Shown: one piece after another, positions 21,785 through 29,634 of the stretch | Position numbering within the stretch: position 1 is the first letter of the stretch | How the letters are laid out: the number at the start of each line of letters is the position of its first letter | Assembly (NCBI RefSeq): GCF_001899645.1 | Contig: NZ_MKVV01000105.1 | Location: forward strand, 1-33,340 | DNA: 33,340 nucleotides | Direction of reading: 5' to 3' | DNA from: Pseudonocardia sp. 73-21 | Lineage (GTDB): Bacteria; Actinomycetota; Actinomycetes; Mycobacteriales; Pseudonocardiaceae | The notes under the pieces: generated by a model | What the model was told of the DNA's origin: nothing | Seen by the model: the letters and a program-made list of their open reading frames with translations, nothing else | The model's database searches: none | Program-made: the position numbers and the translations under genes

Positions 21785-24022
21785 TCAGCCCAGGTCGGGC
21801 TTGCGTCTCCGCAGGCCGCCGAACAGCCGGTCGGTCTCGCTGCCGAACGGGTTGTCGGTGACCAGGTAGGTCCACGTCGAGGTGGGCCGGCGCAGACCGA
21901 GGTCGTCGAGCTCCACACCCCCGGCGGTGATCTCGGCCTCGCCGAACGTCTCCGCCGCCCGGTCGTAGACGTCGGGGAAGAAGGAGTCGAACGCCTGCAC
22001 GGCGATCTTCTGGTACTCGTCGAGCGGGCTCTCCCGCGCGAGCGCGCGCAGGTGGATGCCCTCGCGTACGTCGGCGAGGAACGCGAGGTGGTCGGCCCAG
22101 CCGCGGTCGAGGTGGAACAGCGCGATGGCGCGGGCGGCGCCGGCCAGCGCGTCCTCGCCCACCGACTCCCGCACCTCCGCACACCGCTGCGGTGCCCGCT
22201 CCGCCAGGTGCTGGACGGCGCGGTCGCCGCGCAGCACGAGGTCGCGGTGGGCCAGCACCACGGCGCGCTGGTCGTCGACGATGCGGCTGTAGCGCCACGT
22301 GGTGCGCTGGCTCTCCAGGTGTGCCCCCTCGGCCGCCCGCTGCGCGTGGTCGACCTGCGCGGTCGAGGCAGGGCCGCCGGGCGCGTTGCGCACCACCAGC
22401 TCGTCCTCGAGGCTCGTGAAGAACACCGACGAGCCCGGGTCGCCCTGGCGGCCGGCGCGCCCGCGGAGCTGGTCGTCGAGCCGTTTCGTGTGGTAGCGCC
22501 CCGAGCCGACGACGCACAGCCCGCCCAGCTCGGCCACGCCCTCGGCGAGCCGGATGTCCGTGCCGCGCCCGGCCATCTGCGTGGAGATCGTGACGCGGCC
22601 CAGCTCGCCCGCGCGGGCGATGATCGTGGCCTCCTCGGCGTCGTTGCGCGCGTTGAGCACCGCGGCGTCGACGTCGGCCTCCTTCAGCGCGACGGCCAGC
22701 CGCTCGGACTCGGCCACGTCGAGCGTGCCCAGCAGCACCGGCCGCCCGGCGGCGTGGATCTTCGCGACGTACGCGACGACGGCCGCCTCCTTCGCCGCCA
22801 CGTCGTCATACAGGCGGTCCGGCTCGTCGGTGCGGACGCACGCCACGTTGGTGGGCACCGCGCCCACCTCCAGCTGGTAGAACTCGTGCAGCTGCTCGCC
22901 GACCGCCACCGCCGTGCCGCTCATCCCGCAGACGTCGGAGTACCGCCCGATCAGCGCCTGCACGACCATCGAGTCCAGCACCTCACCGGTGGGGCTGGTG
23001 GCCAGGCCCTCCTTGGCCTCGACGGCGGCCTGCAGCCCGTCGGGCCAGCGCTGCAGGTGCGCGACGCGGCCCTTGGCGTCGTCGATGAGCTCGACCTTGC
23101 CGTCGCGCACCAGGTAGTCGACGTCGCGGTGCAGCAGCGCGTGGGCGTGCAGGGCCACGTGCACCGCGGTGAGGCGGTGGGCGTGCTCGGCGGTGTAGAG
23201 GTCGACGTCGCCGAGGCGCCGCTCCACGCGCTTGAGCCCGGCCTCGGTGAGGTGGACGTTGCGGCCGTCCTCGTCGGTCTCGTAGTGCACGCCCGGACGC
23301 AGCCGGCGCACCGTCTCGGTGACGACGAGGTCGTGCGCGCTCGCGGCCGCCGACCCGGCCAGCACCAGTGGCACGCGGGCCTCGTCGATGAGCACGGAGT
23401 CGGCCTCGTCGACGATCACGACGTCCGGCTCGGGCAGCACGATGTCGGCGGCGTCGGTGCGCATCCGGTCGCGCAGCACGTCGAAGCCGACCTCGCTGAC
23501 CGACACGTAGGTGACGTCGCAGGCGTACGCGGCGCGGCGGTCCTCGGTCCACTGGTCGACCCACCCGACGACGACGCCGAACATCGCGTACAGCTCGCGC
23601 ATCCACTCGGCGTCGCGGCGGGCGAGGTAGTCGTTGACGGAGACGACGTGCACGCGGCGGCCCTGCAGCGCGTACCCGGCGGCGGCCAGCGCCCCGGCCA
23701 GCGTCTTGCCCTCGCCGGTGGCCATCTCGACGACGTGGCCGGTGAGCAGCCCGACCGTGCCCTGCAGCTGGACGTCGAACGCGCGCTGGTCGAGCGTGCG
23801 GCGCGCCGCCTCGCGGCCCAGCGCGCAGAACTCGGTGAGCTCGGCGTCGGAGAACGGGGTGCGCAGCCGCAGCGTCGTGACGGCCGTGGCGAACGCGCCG
23901 TCGGTCATCTCCCGGAGCGCGTCCTCGCGGGCGCCGGCAGCCAGCGCGATCCGCTGCGCCCGCCGCATGTCGGCGGTGCCGGGCTTCTGGAGGAACCGTC
24001 TCCACCGGGCACGGATCCCCAT
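21785..24022 (-). CDS. secA2: Accessory preprotein translocase ATPase SecA2
   Basis: A 745-aa SecA-type motor ATPase. Walker A is ATGEGKT (101-107), and the DEAD-type Walker B is VDEADSVLIDEAR (204-216). HVVSVNDYLARRDAEWM, GMSGTA, TISTQMAGRGTDIRL and GSGRYHTKRLDDQLRGRAGRQGDPG are all present. It is shorter than the housekeeping SecA1 and lacks the C-terminal Cys-rich zinc tail, which fits an accessory SecA2 that exports a special set of proteins. The ATG at 24022 is preceded by TAATCT with a 7-nt gap; that box overlaps the pucR stop. No cargo or SecY2 gene is nearby. Confidence 0.93.
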   Translation of the reverse strand: MGIRARWRRFLQKPGTADMRRAQRIALAAGAREDALREMTDGAFATAVTTLRLRTPFSDAELTEFCALGREAARRTLDQRAFDVQLQGTVGLLTGHVVEMATGEGKTLAGALAAAGYALQGRRVHVVSVNDYLARRDAEWMRELYAMFGVVVGWVDQWTEDRRAAYACDVTYVSVSEVGFDVLRDRMRTDAADIVLPEPDVVIVDEADSVLIDEARVPLVLAGSAAASAHDLVVTETVRRLRPGVHYETDEDGRNVHLTEAGLKRVERRLGDVDLYTAEHAHRLTAVHVALHAHALLHRDVDYLVRDGKVELIDDAKGRVAHLQRWPDGLQAAVEAKEGLATSPTGEVLDSMVVQALIGRYSDVCGMSGTAVAVGEQLHEFYQLEVGAVPTNVACVRTDEPDRLYDDVAAKEAAVVAYVAKIHAAGRPVLLGTLDVAESERLAVALKEADVDAAVLNARNDAEEATIIARAGELGRVTISTQMAGRGTDIRLAEGVAELGGLCVVGSGRYHTKRLDDQLRGRAGRQGDPGSSVFFTSLEDELVVRNAPGGPASTAQVDHAQRAAEGAHLESQRTTWRYSRIVDDQRAVVLAHRDLVLRGDRAVQHLAERAPQRCAEVRESVGEDALAGAARAIALFHLDRGWADHLAFLADVREGIHLRALARESPLDEYQKIAVQAFDSFFPDVYDRAAETFGEAEITAGGVELDDLGLRRPTSTWTYLVTDNPFGSETDRLFGGLRRRKPDLG

Positions 24023-24029
24023 GGGGTGC

Positions 24030-24035
24030 AGATTA
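24030..24035 (-). promoter_or_regulatory. Putative -10 box (TAATCT) of secA2, sharing the pucR stop codon
   Basis: On the minus strand TAATCT ends 7 nt before the secA2 ATG. The first three bases are the TAA stop of the PucR gene, so one triplet serves both functions. No ribosome binding site is visible. Confidence 0.55.
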
Positions 24036-25127
24036 CCCCCGCCGGACGGAGGCCAGCGTCCTGGCGACGTCGAGGGCGAGTCGCTGCCAGGGATCGCGGG
24101 GATCGCGGCCGGTCAGCTCGCGGACACGGCGCAGCCGGTAGCGCAGCGTCTGGGCGTGGACGTGCAGCAGGTCGGCCGCGCCCGTGGCCGAGCCCGTCGA
24201 CAGGAACGCGGCCAGCCCCTCGAGCAGGTGCGCCTGCGCGGGCTCGGCGAGCGGCCCCAGCACCGCCGCGACCACGGCGCCCGGGTCGGCGTCCGGTCGC
24301 GCGGAGAGCAGCGCCAGCAGCTGCGCGTCGCCGTCGTCGAGCAGGGTGCGGCCGTGGAACGCGTGCGCGGGGGCGTGGTCCAGGGCGTCGGTGGCCAGCC
24401 GGAACGCGACGGGCTCGGCGGCCCGGTCGGTGATCAGGCACCCGCGGACGGCGGGGAGCGCGGCGCCCGCGGGGAGCAGCGCCACGGTGCGCCTCCCGCG
24501 GACGGTGCGCAGGACGGCGTCCGGCGTCGGGTGGTCCGGCCCGTCCAGCACGAGCAGCCACGGCGACGGGGGCAGCTCGACGTCCAGCTCGCGGCAGCGG
24601 TCGGCCAGCGCCGACGGGGAGGTGTGGCGGCCGGCGAGCAGGTCGTCGAACAGGTCGCGCAGGGCCCGCTCGCGATCGCCGCCGATGCGTTCCCGGGCCG
24701 CCGCGTAGCCCCCGAGGATGGCCTCGGTGAGCTCGTCGATCGCGACGAGCACGGTGTGGGACAGGGCTCTGACGTCGTCGGCGTCGAGGTCGGGGGAGCC
24801 GTCGAGGACGAGGTCGGTGCCCGCCACCGCGGCCACCCGGTAGGCGCGCAGCACCGCCGCCACCGGCCGCCCGTCCTCGCCGCGGGCGCCCCCGATGGCC
24901 CGGAACCGGCGCCGGTCGGAGTCGGTCAGCGGGCTGCCGTCGGTCCAGGCGTCGAGCAGGCGGCGCAGCACCCACGACGCGACGGCCTCCACCTCGCGCT
25001 GCTGTGCCTCCTCCAGCCCGCGGTAGGCCGGGATCGCCTCCTGCACGGCCGCGACGGCCGCGCGGATGAGCTCGGGCAGCCGGGCCCGTGCGGCGGTGAC
25101 GGCCTGCTGCCTCGCCGAACTTGTCAC
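24033..25127 (-). CDS. PucR/CdaR-type transcriptional regulator
   Basis: A 364-aa regulator. The C-terminus holds the PucR helix-turn-helix (HTH_30): LLHVHAQTLRYRLRRVRELTGRDPRDPWQRLALDVA. The middle is the GGDEF-like domain common in the family, and the N-terminal helical part (ELIRAAVAAVQEAIPAYRGL) is a putative ligand region. I prefer the GTG at 25127, because family members usually start just before this helix; a GTG at 25217 would add 30 low-complexity residues. A 17-bp operator-like sequence overlaps the chosen start and recurs 112 bp upstream. This suggests self-regulation and control of the divergent ABC/Pip pair. Confidence 0.88.
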   Translation of the reverse strand: MTSSARQQAVTAARARLPELIRAAVAAVQEAIPAYRGLEEAQQREVEAVASWVLRRLLDAWTDGSPLTDSDRRRFRAIGGARGEDGRPVAAVLRAYRVAAVAGTDLVLDGSPDLDADDVRALSHTVLVAIDELTEAILGGYAAARERIGGDRERALRDLFDDLLAGRHTSPSALADRCRELDVELPPSPWLLVLDGPDHPTPDAVLRTVRGRRTVALLPAGAALPAVRGCLITDRAAEPVAFRLATDALDHAPAHAFHGRTLLDDGDAQLLALLSARPDADPGAVVAAVLGPLAEPAQAHLLEGLAAFLSTGSATGAADLLHVHAQTLRYRLRRVRELTGRDPRDPWQRLALDVARTLASVRRG

Positions 25128-25137
25128 CGGGTGATGA
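25121..25137. promoter_or_regulatory. Operator-like site 1 (TTGTCACCGGGTGATGA)
   Basis: Contains the 11-bp palindrome TCACCGGGTGA and overlaps the start codon of pucR. An identical 17-bp copy lies at 25233-25249. The spacing between copies is 112 bp, about eleven helical turns at 10.2-10.5 bp per turn, so loop formation is possible. Confidence 0.55.
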
Positions 25138-25232
25138 TGACGGGCGCTCCGCGCTGCCGCGTCCGCGGGACCGGGCGCAGGACCAGGGTGGTTCGACCTC
25201 GGGCAGATCACCTTCACGGTGCGCTCGGCCGG

Positions 25233-25249
25233 TTGTCACCGGGTGATGA
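25233..25249. promoter_or_regulatory. Operator-like site 2 (TTGTCACCGGGTGATGA)
   Basis: Second identical copy, in the same orientation as site 1. It lies upstream of the putative TTGATC -35 (25277-25282) and CACCCT -10 (25301-25306) of the divergent ABC gene. Confidence 0.55.
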
Positions 25250-25276
25250 ACCGCCTGCGCGTCGGGACGCTCGTTC

Positions 25277-25306
25277 TTGATCCGTGTCGGCGGCGGCCGC
25301 CACCCT
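25277..25306 (+). promoter_or_regulatory. Putative promoter of the ABC/Pip pair
   Basis: TTGATC (25277-25282) and CACCCT (25301-25306) are separated by 18 nt, and the ATG at 25313 follows after 6 nt. The -35 is good; the -10 departs from TANNNT at its first base. Confidence 0.35.
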
Positions 25307-25312
25307 GGACAC

Positions 25313-25903
25313 ATGACGTCTGAGGAGCCGGTGCTGCGAGCCGCCGGGTTGGGTGTGCGCACCGCGCGCGGGCCGGTCTTCGAGGGGCTCACGCTCGACG
25401 TGCCGGCCGGGAAGGTCGTCGCGCTGTGCGGGCCGGCGGGGAGCGGGCGGTCGATGGCGCTGCTGGCGCTGTCCGGCCGGGCGGCCACCACGGCGGGCTC
25501 GCTCGTCGTCGCCGGGGCCACCGCGCGGGGCGCGATCCGGCGACTCGTGGTCGTGGCCCGGATCGGCGGCGCAGTGGAGCTGGAGCCCGACCTCACCGTG
25601 GGCGACCTGGTGCGCGAGCGGCGGCTGTTCGGGGCCCGGGGCGAGGCGCCGCCGTTCGACCCCGCGGCCGTCGTCGGCGATCTCCCCGCCCTGGACGCCC
25701 TGCTGCTGGCCGTCGGGCTCGCCGCGATGGAGGAGCCCGCCGTGGTGGTCGTCGACGACGTGGACCTCGGCCTCGACGACGCCGACCGGGCCGCCGCATG
25801 GGCCCACCTGACCGGCTCCGGACTGACCGTGGTGGCCACCGCCGCCCAACCCCCGGCCGGTGTGGCCGCGACGATGATGGGAACTGTTCCGTGCGCATCC
25901 TGA
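25313..25903 (+). CDS. Degenerate ABC transporter ATP-binding protein
   Basis: A 196-aa short ABC ATPase. The P-loop reads GPAGSGRS (residues 40-47), with arginine where the ATP-binding lysine should be. The Walker B-like stretch PAVVVVDDVDLGLDD has no catalytic Glu in the usual place, and no LSGGQ signature or clear Q-loop is visible. The N-terminal VLRAAGLGVRTARGPVFEGLTLDVPAGKVVALCG is otherwise typical. It ends 13 nt inside the YhgE/Pip gene, so the two are translationally linked. It may bind nucleotide without hydrolysis or have a structural role. Confidence 0.8.
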   Translation: MTSEEPVLRAAGLGVRTARGPVFEGLTLDVPAGKVVALCGPAGSGRSMALLALSGRAATTAGSLVVAGATARGAIRRLVVVARIGGAVELEPDLTVGDLVRERRLFGARGEAPPFDPAAVVGDLPALDALLLAVGLAAMEEPAVVVVDDVDLGLDDADRAAAWAHLTGSGLTVVATAAQPPAGVAATMMGTVPCAS

Positions 25904-27831
25904 GGCTCGCCGGCCTGGAGTTCCGCCGGTTCCGGAGCCCGCTGCAGAAGATCGCCCTCGTGTTCGCGGCGTGCGTTCCGCTGATCTACGGCGCCACCTA
26001 CCTGTGGTCCAACTGGGACCCCTACGACCGGCTCGACGCCATCCCCGTCGCCGTCGTGAACGCCGACCGGCCCGTGACGGTGAACGGGCAGCGCGTGGCC
26101 GCGGGGGAGCTGTTCGGCGACGAGCTGCGCAGGGACCCGATCTTCGACTGGCGGTTCGTGGACCGGACCGAGGCCGACCGCGGCCTCGCCGAGGGCGACT
26201 ACTACTTCCAGATCACCGTGCCCGCCGACTTCTCCGCGAAGCTCGCCAGCGGCTCCACCGGCACGCCCGAGCGTGCATCCATGCAGATCGTGCTCGACGA
26301 CGCCAACGGCTACATCGTCGGCAAGATGGCGGAGACGGTGCAGTCCGAGCTCACCAACAAGATCGACGCGGCGGCCGTCAGCGCCTACTTCCGGTCGGTG
26401 TTCGGCCACCTCGACCGGCTGCGTTCCGGCATCACCCAGGCCGCCGACGGCGCAGGGAAGCTGCGCGACGGCGCGAACGCCGCCCGCGACGGCAGCGCCG
26501 CGCTCGCCACCGGGCTCACCCAGCTCAAGACCGGCGCCGACCAGCTCGCCCCCGGTGCGAGGCAGGTGGCCGACGGGGTCGGGCAGATCTCCGACGCCGT
26601 GGTGCCCGCCGCGAACCGCGTCGCCGACGCGCTGCCGTCGATCACCGGTCCGGCCGCTTCCGCCGCCACGACCGCCGCGGACCTGACGGGCGCCGCCGCG
26701 ACCGCCGCGTCGACCGTCGACGGGGACGCGTCGTCGGTGTCCGGCGCGCTCGCCGCGCTCGGCCGGGCCCACCCGGAGCTCGGAGGAGATCCCGCCTACC
26801 TGAAGGCCACGGCGGCCGCGCAGCGGGCGACCACGGCGACCGGGAACGTCGCACGCCAGGCCGCGACGGTGCGCGACGGCACCGCGACGGTCGCGGGGGC
26901 CACGTCGAAGATCGCCACCGACACCCCGCAGCTGCAGAGCAGGCTCCGCGGCGCCGCGAGCGACCTGCAGAAGCTCTCCGACGGCGCCACCGCCGTCGCA
27001 GACGGGGCGGCGAGGCTGGACGCCGGCCTCGGCAGCGCCGTGACCGGCGCGGACCGGCTCCGCGACGGCACCGCGCAGCTGGCCACCGGTGCCGACCAGC
27101 TCGCCACCGGCCTGTCGGGAGCCCTCGACCAGATCCCCGTGCTCTCACCCGAGGCCGAGAAGAGCAACGCGGCCACCCTGGCGTCACCGGTGAACGTCGA
27201 GACCTCCAACCTGCACCCCGCGAACCAGTACGGCCGCGGCCTCGCGCCGCTGTTCTTCGGTGTCGCGATGTGGGTGTTCGGCATCGTCGCGTTCCTGCTG
27301 CTGCGCCCGACCTCCGACCGGTCCCGCGCCAGCCGCCTGCCCAGCGTCGTCGTGGCGCTGGGCGGCTACCTGCCGCCGCTCGCGTTGGGTCTGGTCGCGG
27401 CCGCCGTGCTGGACGCGGTGGTGGACCTCGGGCTCGGCCTGGCGCCCGTCCACCCGTGGGCGCATCTCGGGCTCGTCGCGCTGGGGACGGCCACGTTCGT
27501 CGCCATCGCGCACCTGCTGCGCTCCTGGCTCGGCGGGCTGGCCAGCGCCCTGATCCTGGTGCTGCTGATCCTGCAGCTCACCGCGTGCGGTGGCCTCTAC
27601 CCGGTGGAGACGCTGCCCGCGCCGTTCCGGGCGATCCACCCGTTCCTGCCCATGAGCTACCTGGTGGACGGGCTGCGCGTGACGATCAGCGGCGGCAACA
27701 CCGCCCACCTCGTGGCCGACGTCCTGGTGCTCGCGGGTCTCCTCGTCGGCTCGCTCGCGCTGACGTGGTTCGTGGTGAGCCGCAAGCGGACCTGGACGAT
27801 CAGCGCTCTGAAGCCGGCTCTGAGTTTCTGA
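25891..27831 (+). CDS. YhgE/Pip family membrane protein
   Basis: A 646-aa protein of the YhgE/Pip family (relatives of phage infection protein and ABC-2 type permeases). An N-terminal membrane helix (about 17-37) ends in GATYLWSNWDPYDRLD. Then comes DAIPVAVVNADRP, a long extracytoplasmic region rich in Ala/Asp/Gly repeats of the form A-x-G-A-x-x-L-x-x-G that should form coiled coil (about 175-420), and five or more C-terminal helices with PFRAIHPFLPMSYLVDGLR. The GTG at 25891 overlaps the ABC gene. Related actinobacterial proteins include type VII-linked or export proteins, but no specific substrate can be given. Confidence 0.9.
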   Translation: MRILRLAGLEFRRFRSPLQKIALVFAACVPLIYGATYLWSNWDPYDRLDAIPVAVVNADRPVTVNGQRVAAGELFGDELRRDPIFDWRFVDRTEADRGLAEGDYYFQITVPADFSAKLASGSTGTPERASMQIVLDDANGYIVGKMAETVQSELTNKIDAAAVSAYFRSVFGHLDRLRSGITQAADGAGKLRDGANAARDGSAALATGLTQLKTGADQLAPGARQVADGVGQISDAVVPAANRVADALPSITGPAASAATTAADLTGAAATAASTVDGDASSVSGALAALGRAHPELGGDPAYLKATAAAQRATTATGNVARQAATVRDGTATVAGATSKIATDTPQLQSRLRGAASDLQKLSDGATAVADGAARLDAGLGSAVTGADRLRDGTAQLATGADQLATGLSGALDQIPVLSPEAEKSNAATLASPVNVETSNLHPANQYGRGLAPLFFGVAMWVFGIVAFLLLRPTSDRSRASRLPSVVVALGGYLPPLALGLVAAAVLDAVVDLGLGLAPVHPWAHLGLVALGTATFVAIAHLLRSWLGGLASALILVLLILQLTACGGLYPVETLPAPFRAIHPFLPMSYLVDGLRVTISGGNTAHLVADVLVLAGLLVGSLALTWFVVSRKRTWTISALKPALSF

Positions 27832-27832
27832 C

Positions 27833-27847
27833 CTCGTCGGGGACGAG
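27833..27847. terminator. Small hairpin after the YhgE/Pip gene
   Basis: CTCGTC pairs with GACGAG around a GGG loop, starting 2 nt after the stop codon. No U-tract follows. Weak candidate terminator between convergent genes; the rest of the gap to 27955 shows nothing clear. Confidence 0.25.
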
Positions 27848-27955
27848 ACCGGTACCCGGGTCCGGCGTCCAGGTGGCCTCCACCGGCCGGCAGGAGCGCG
27901 TCCAGCCCGAGCCTGGTCCACGAACTGCGTGGCGCGGGCGGGGGACCGCTGGACG

Positions 27956-28906
27956 TCACCGGTCCGGCGGTGTCAGCCGGAACGACGTCAGCACCGCACG
28001 GTGGTCGCTGGAGGGCAGGTAGTGGATCTCGAAGCGGGTGACGGCGGCGTCCCCGGGGACGAGCACGTGGTCGATCTGGATGCCGGCCACCCGCGACCGC
28101 GTGGACGGGTAGGTGCCGATCAGGCCCTTGCCCGTGCCGTCGGCGGCGCTGCGGCAACCGCCGAGGGCGGCGCGCAGGAGCGAGTGGTCGAGGGTGGCGT
28201 TGAAGTCGCCGACGACGATCGGGGCCAGGGGCGCGTGGGTCCAGCGGGCGATCTGGGCGAGGTCGTCGCGCCAGCGCGCGGTGTGGCCCGGGCCGACCGG
28301 CGCCTCCGGGTGCACCGCGAACATCCGCCGCCCCCCGAGGATGCCGCCGGTGACCTCCAGGTGGCGGCGGCGCATCTCCGGACCGGTCGAGACCAGGACG
28401 TCGCCGGCCCGGGCCGACGCGAGCAGGACGACGCCGTGCCCGTCGGGCACCCCGGGCGGGATCGACGACCACGAGCGGTAGCCCAGGCTCTCCACCAGCG
28501 GCATCAGCTTGGCCCGGTAGTCCTCCCCGGCCTCGGGCAGCGCGACCAGGTCGGGCATCTCGCGCTCCAGCAGCGTGGCCAGGGCGCCGGTGTCGGCGCG
28601 GCCGAGCAGCACGTTGGCCGACAGGATCGTGAGGTCGTCCGGGCCGGTGGCGGGCCGCGGTCGCACCACGACCCTGTCGACGACGGCCGCGGCCCCGGCC
28701 AGCGCCGCGGCCCCCAGCGCGGCGGCCACCGGTCGGTGCCGGCGGGCGAGCAGCGCCGCGGCGAGGCCCGTGACGACGGTGGCGTGCGGACGCCAGGCCA
28801 CGACGTCGACGGCCGGGAACAGGTGGTCCACCCGGAGCCGGTCGGGGAGGAGCACGGCCGCGGCGGCGGCACCTGCGGCCACGGCGACGGTGGACCTGCG
28901 GGGCAT
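27956..28906 (-). CDS. Endonuclease/exonuclease/phosphatase (EEP) family membrane-anchored protein
   Basis: A 316-aa protein. The N-terminal 90 residues hold two or three hydrophobic segments (TVAVAAGAAAAAVLLP, then HATVVTGLAAALLA), so the enzyme domain is likely anchored and outside the cell. The EEP metal-dependent phosphoesterase domain follows: ILSANVLLGRAD, PDLVALPEAGEDY, VVGDFNATLDHS with the metal-binding Asp-Asn pair, and the catalytic end SDHRAVL. Members cut nucleic acids, phospholipids or sugar phosphates, and the substrate is unknown. The ATG at 28906 has an upstream AAGGA. Confidence 0.9.
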   Translation of the reverse strand: MPRRSTVAVAAGAAAAAVLLPDRLRVDHLFPAVDVVAWRPHATVVTGLAAALLARRHRPVAAALGAAALAGAAAVVDRVVVRPRPATGPDDLTILSANVLLGRADTGALATLLEREMPDLVALPEAGEDYRAKLMPLVESLGYRSWSSIPPGVPDGHGVVLLASARAGDVLVSTGPEMRRRHLEVTGGILGGRRMFAVHPEAPVGPGHTARWRDDLAQIARWTHAPLAPIVVGDFNATLDHSLLRAALGGCRSAADGTGKGLIGTYPSTRSRVAGIQIDHVLVPGDAAVTRFEIHYLPSSDHRAVLTSFRLTPPDR

Positions 28907-29001
28907 CGGGGGAGTCCTTCCGGGGGAACGGGACCTACCCGGGGCCAACGGGCGGGTCCGGCCGGAGGTTCCGGGTCCGGGGAAGGGCTGGTGGCCGGGT
29001 C

Positions 29002-29007
29002 TACCGT
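29002..29007 (+). promoter_or_regulatory. Putative -10 box (TACCGT) of the PPOX gene
   Basis: TACCGT ends 8 nt before the GTG at 29016, again without a clear ribosome binding site. Confidence 0.35.
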
Positions 29008-29015
29008 GGGGAGAC

Positions 29016-29634
29016 GTGAGCGACACCGAGATCACGTCCGTGGCCGAGCTCGAAGACCTGCTGGGCCGGCCCGGCCGGGCGGCAGCCACCAAGGGCCGCA
29101 CCGCGCTGCACGCCATCGACGTGGAGTGGATCGCCCGCTCCCCGATGATCCTCATCGCCACCAGCGGCGCCGACGGCACCTGCGACGTCTCGCCGAAGGG
29201 CGACCCGGCCGGTTTCGTGCGCGTCCTCGACGCGCAGACCCTCGCCGTCCCCGAGCGGCCCGGCAACAAGCGCGCCGACGGCTTCCACAACGTCCTCGCC
29301 AACCCGCACGTCGGGTTGATCTTCCTCATCCCCGGCCGCACCGACACCTTCCGCGTCAACGGCCGGGCCCGGGCTCGTGCGCGACGCGCCCTGGTTCGAC
29401 GCGATGGCCGTCAGGGGTCGACGGCCCGTCCTGGCCATGGAGGTCACCGTCGAGGAGGTGTTCTACCACTGCGCCAAGGCGTTCCTGCGCTCCCGGCTCT
29501 GGGAGCACGAGGCGTGGGAGCCCGACGCCATGCCGAGCCGGGCGCAGATCGTGCACGCCCTGGAACGCACCGACGAGCCGCTCGAGGTGATCGAGAAGCA
29601 CTACGGCCCGGACTACGCGAACACCCTCTACTGA
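29016..29634 (+). pseudogene. MSMEG_1061-like FMN-dependent PPOX flavoprotein, frameshifted
   Basis: Pyridoxamine-phosphate-oxidase-like split-barrel flavoprotein. The first frame gives VSDTEITSVAELEDLLGRP to TFRVNGRAR, including LIATSGADGTCDVSPKGDPAGF. The second gives LVRDAPWFDAMAVRGRRPVLAM through the conserved FYHCAKAFLRSRLW to the stop. Dropping one G in the GGG run at 29371-29373 joins them into a normal 205-aa protein. A one-base change in a G run may well be a sequencing error, and both halves look well conserved. The stop overlaps the end of the convergent 2OG oxygenase gene by 7 nt. Confidence 0.85.
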
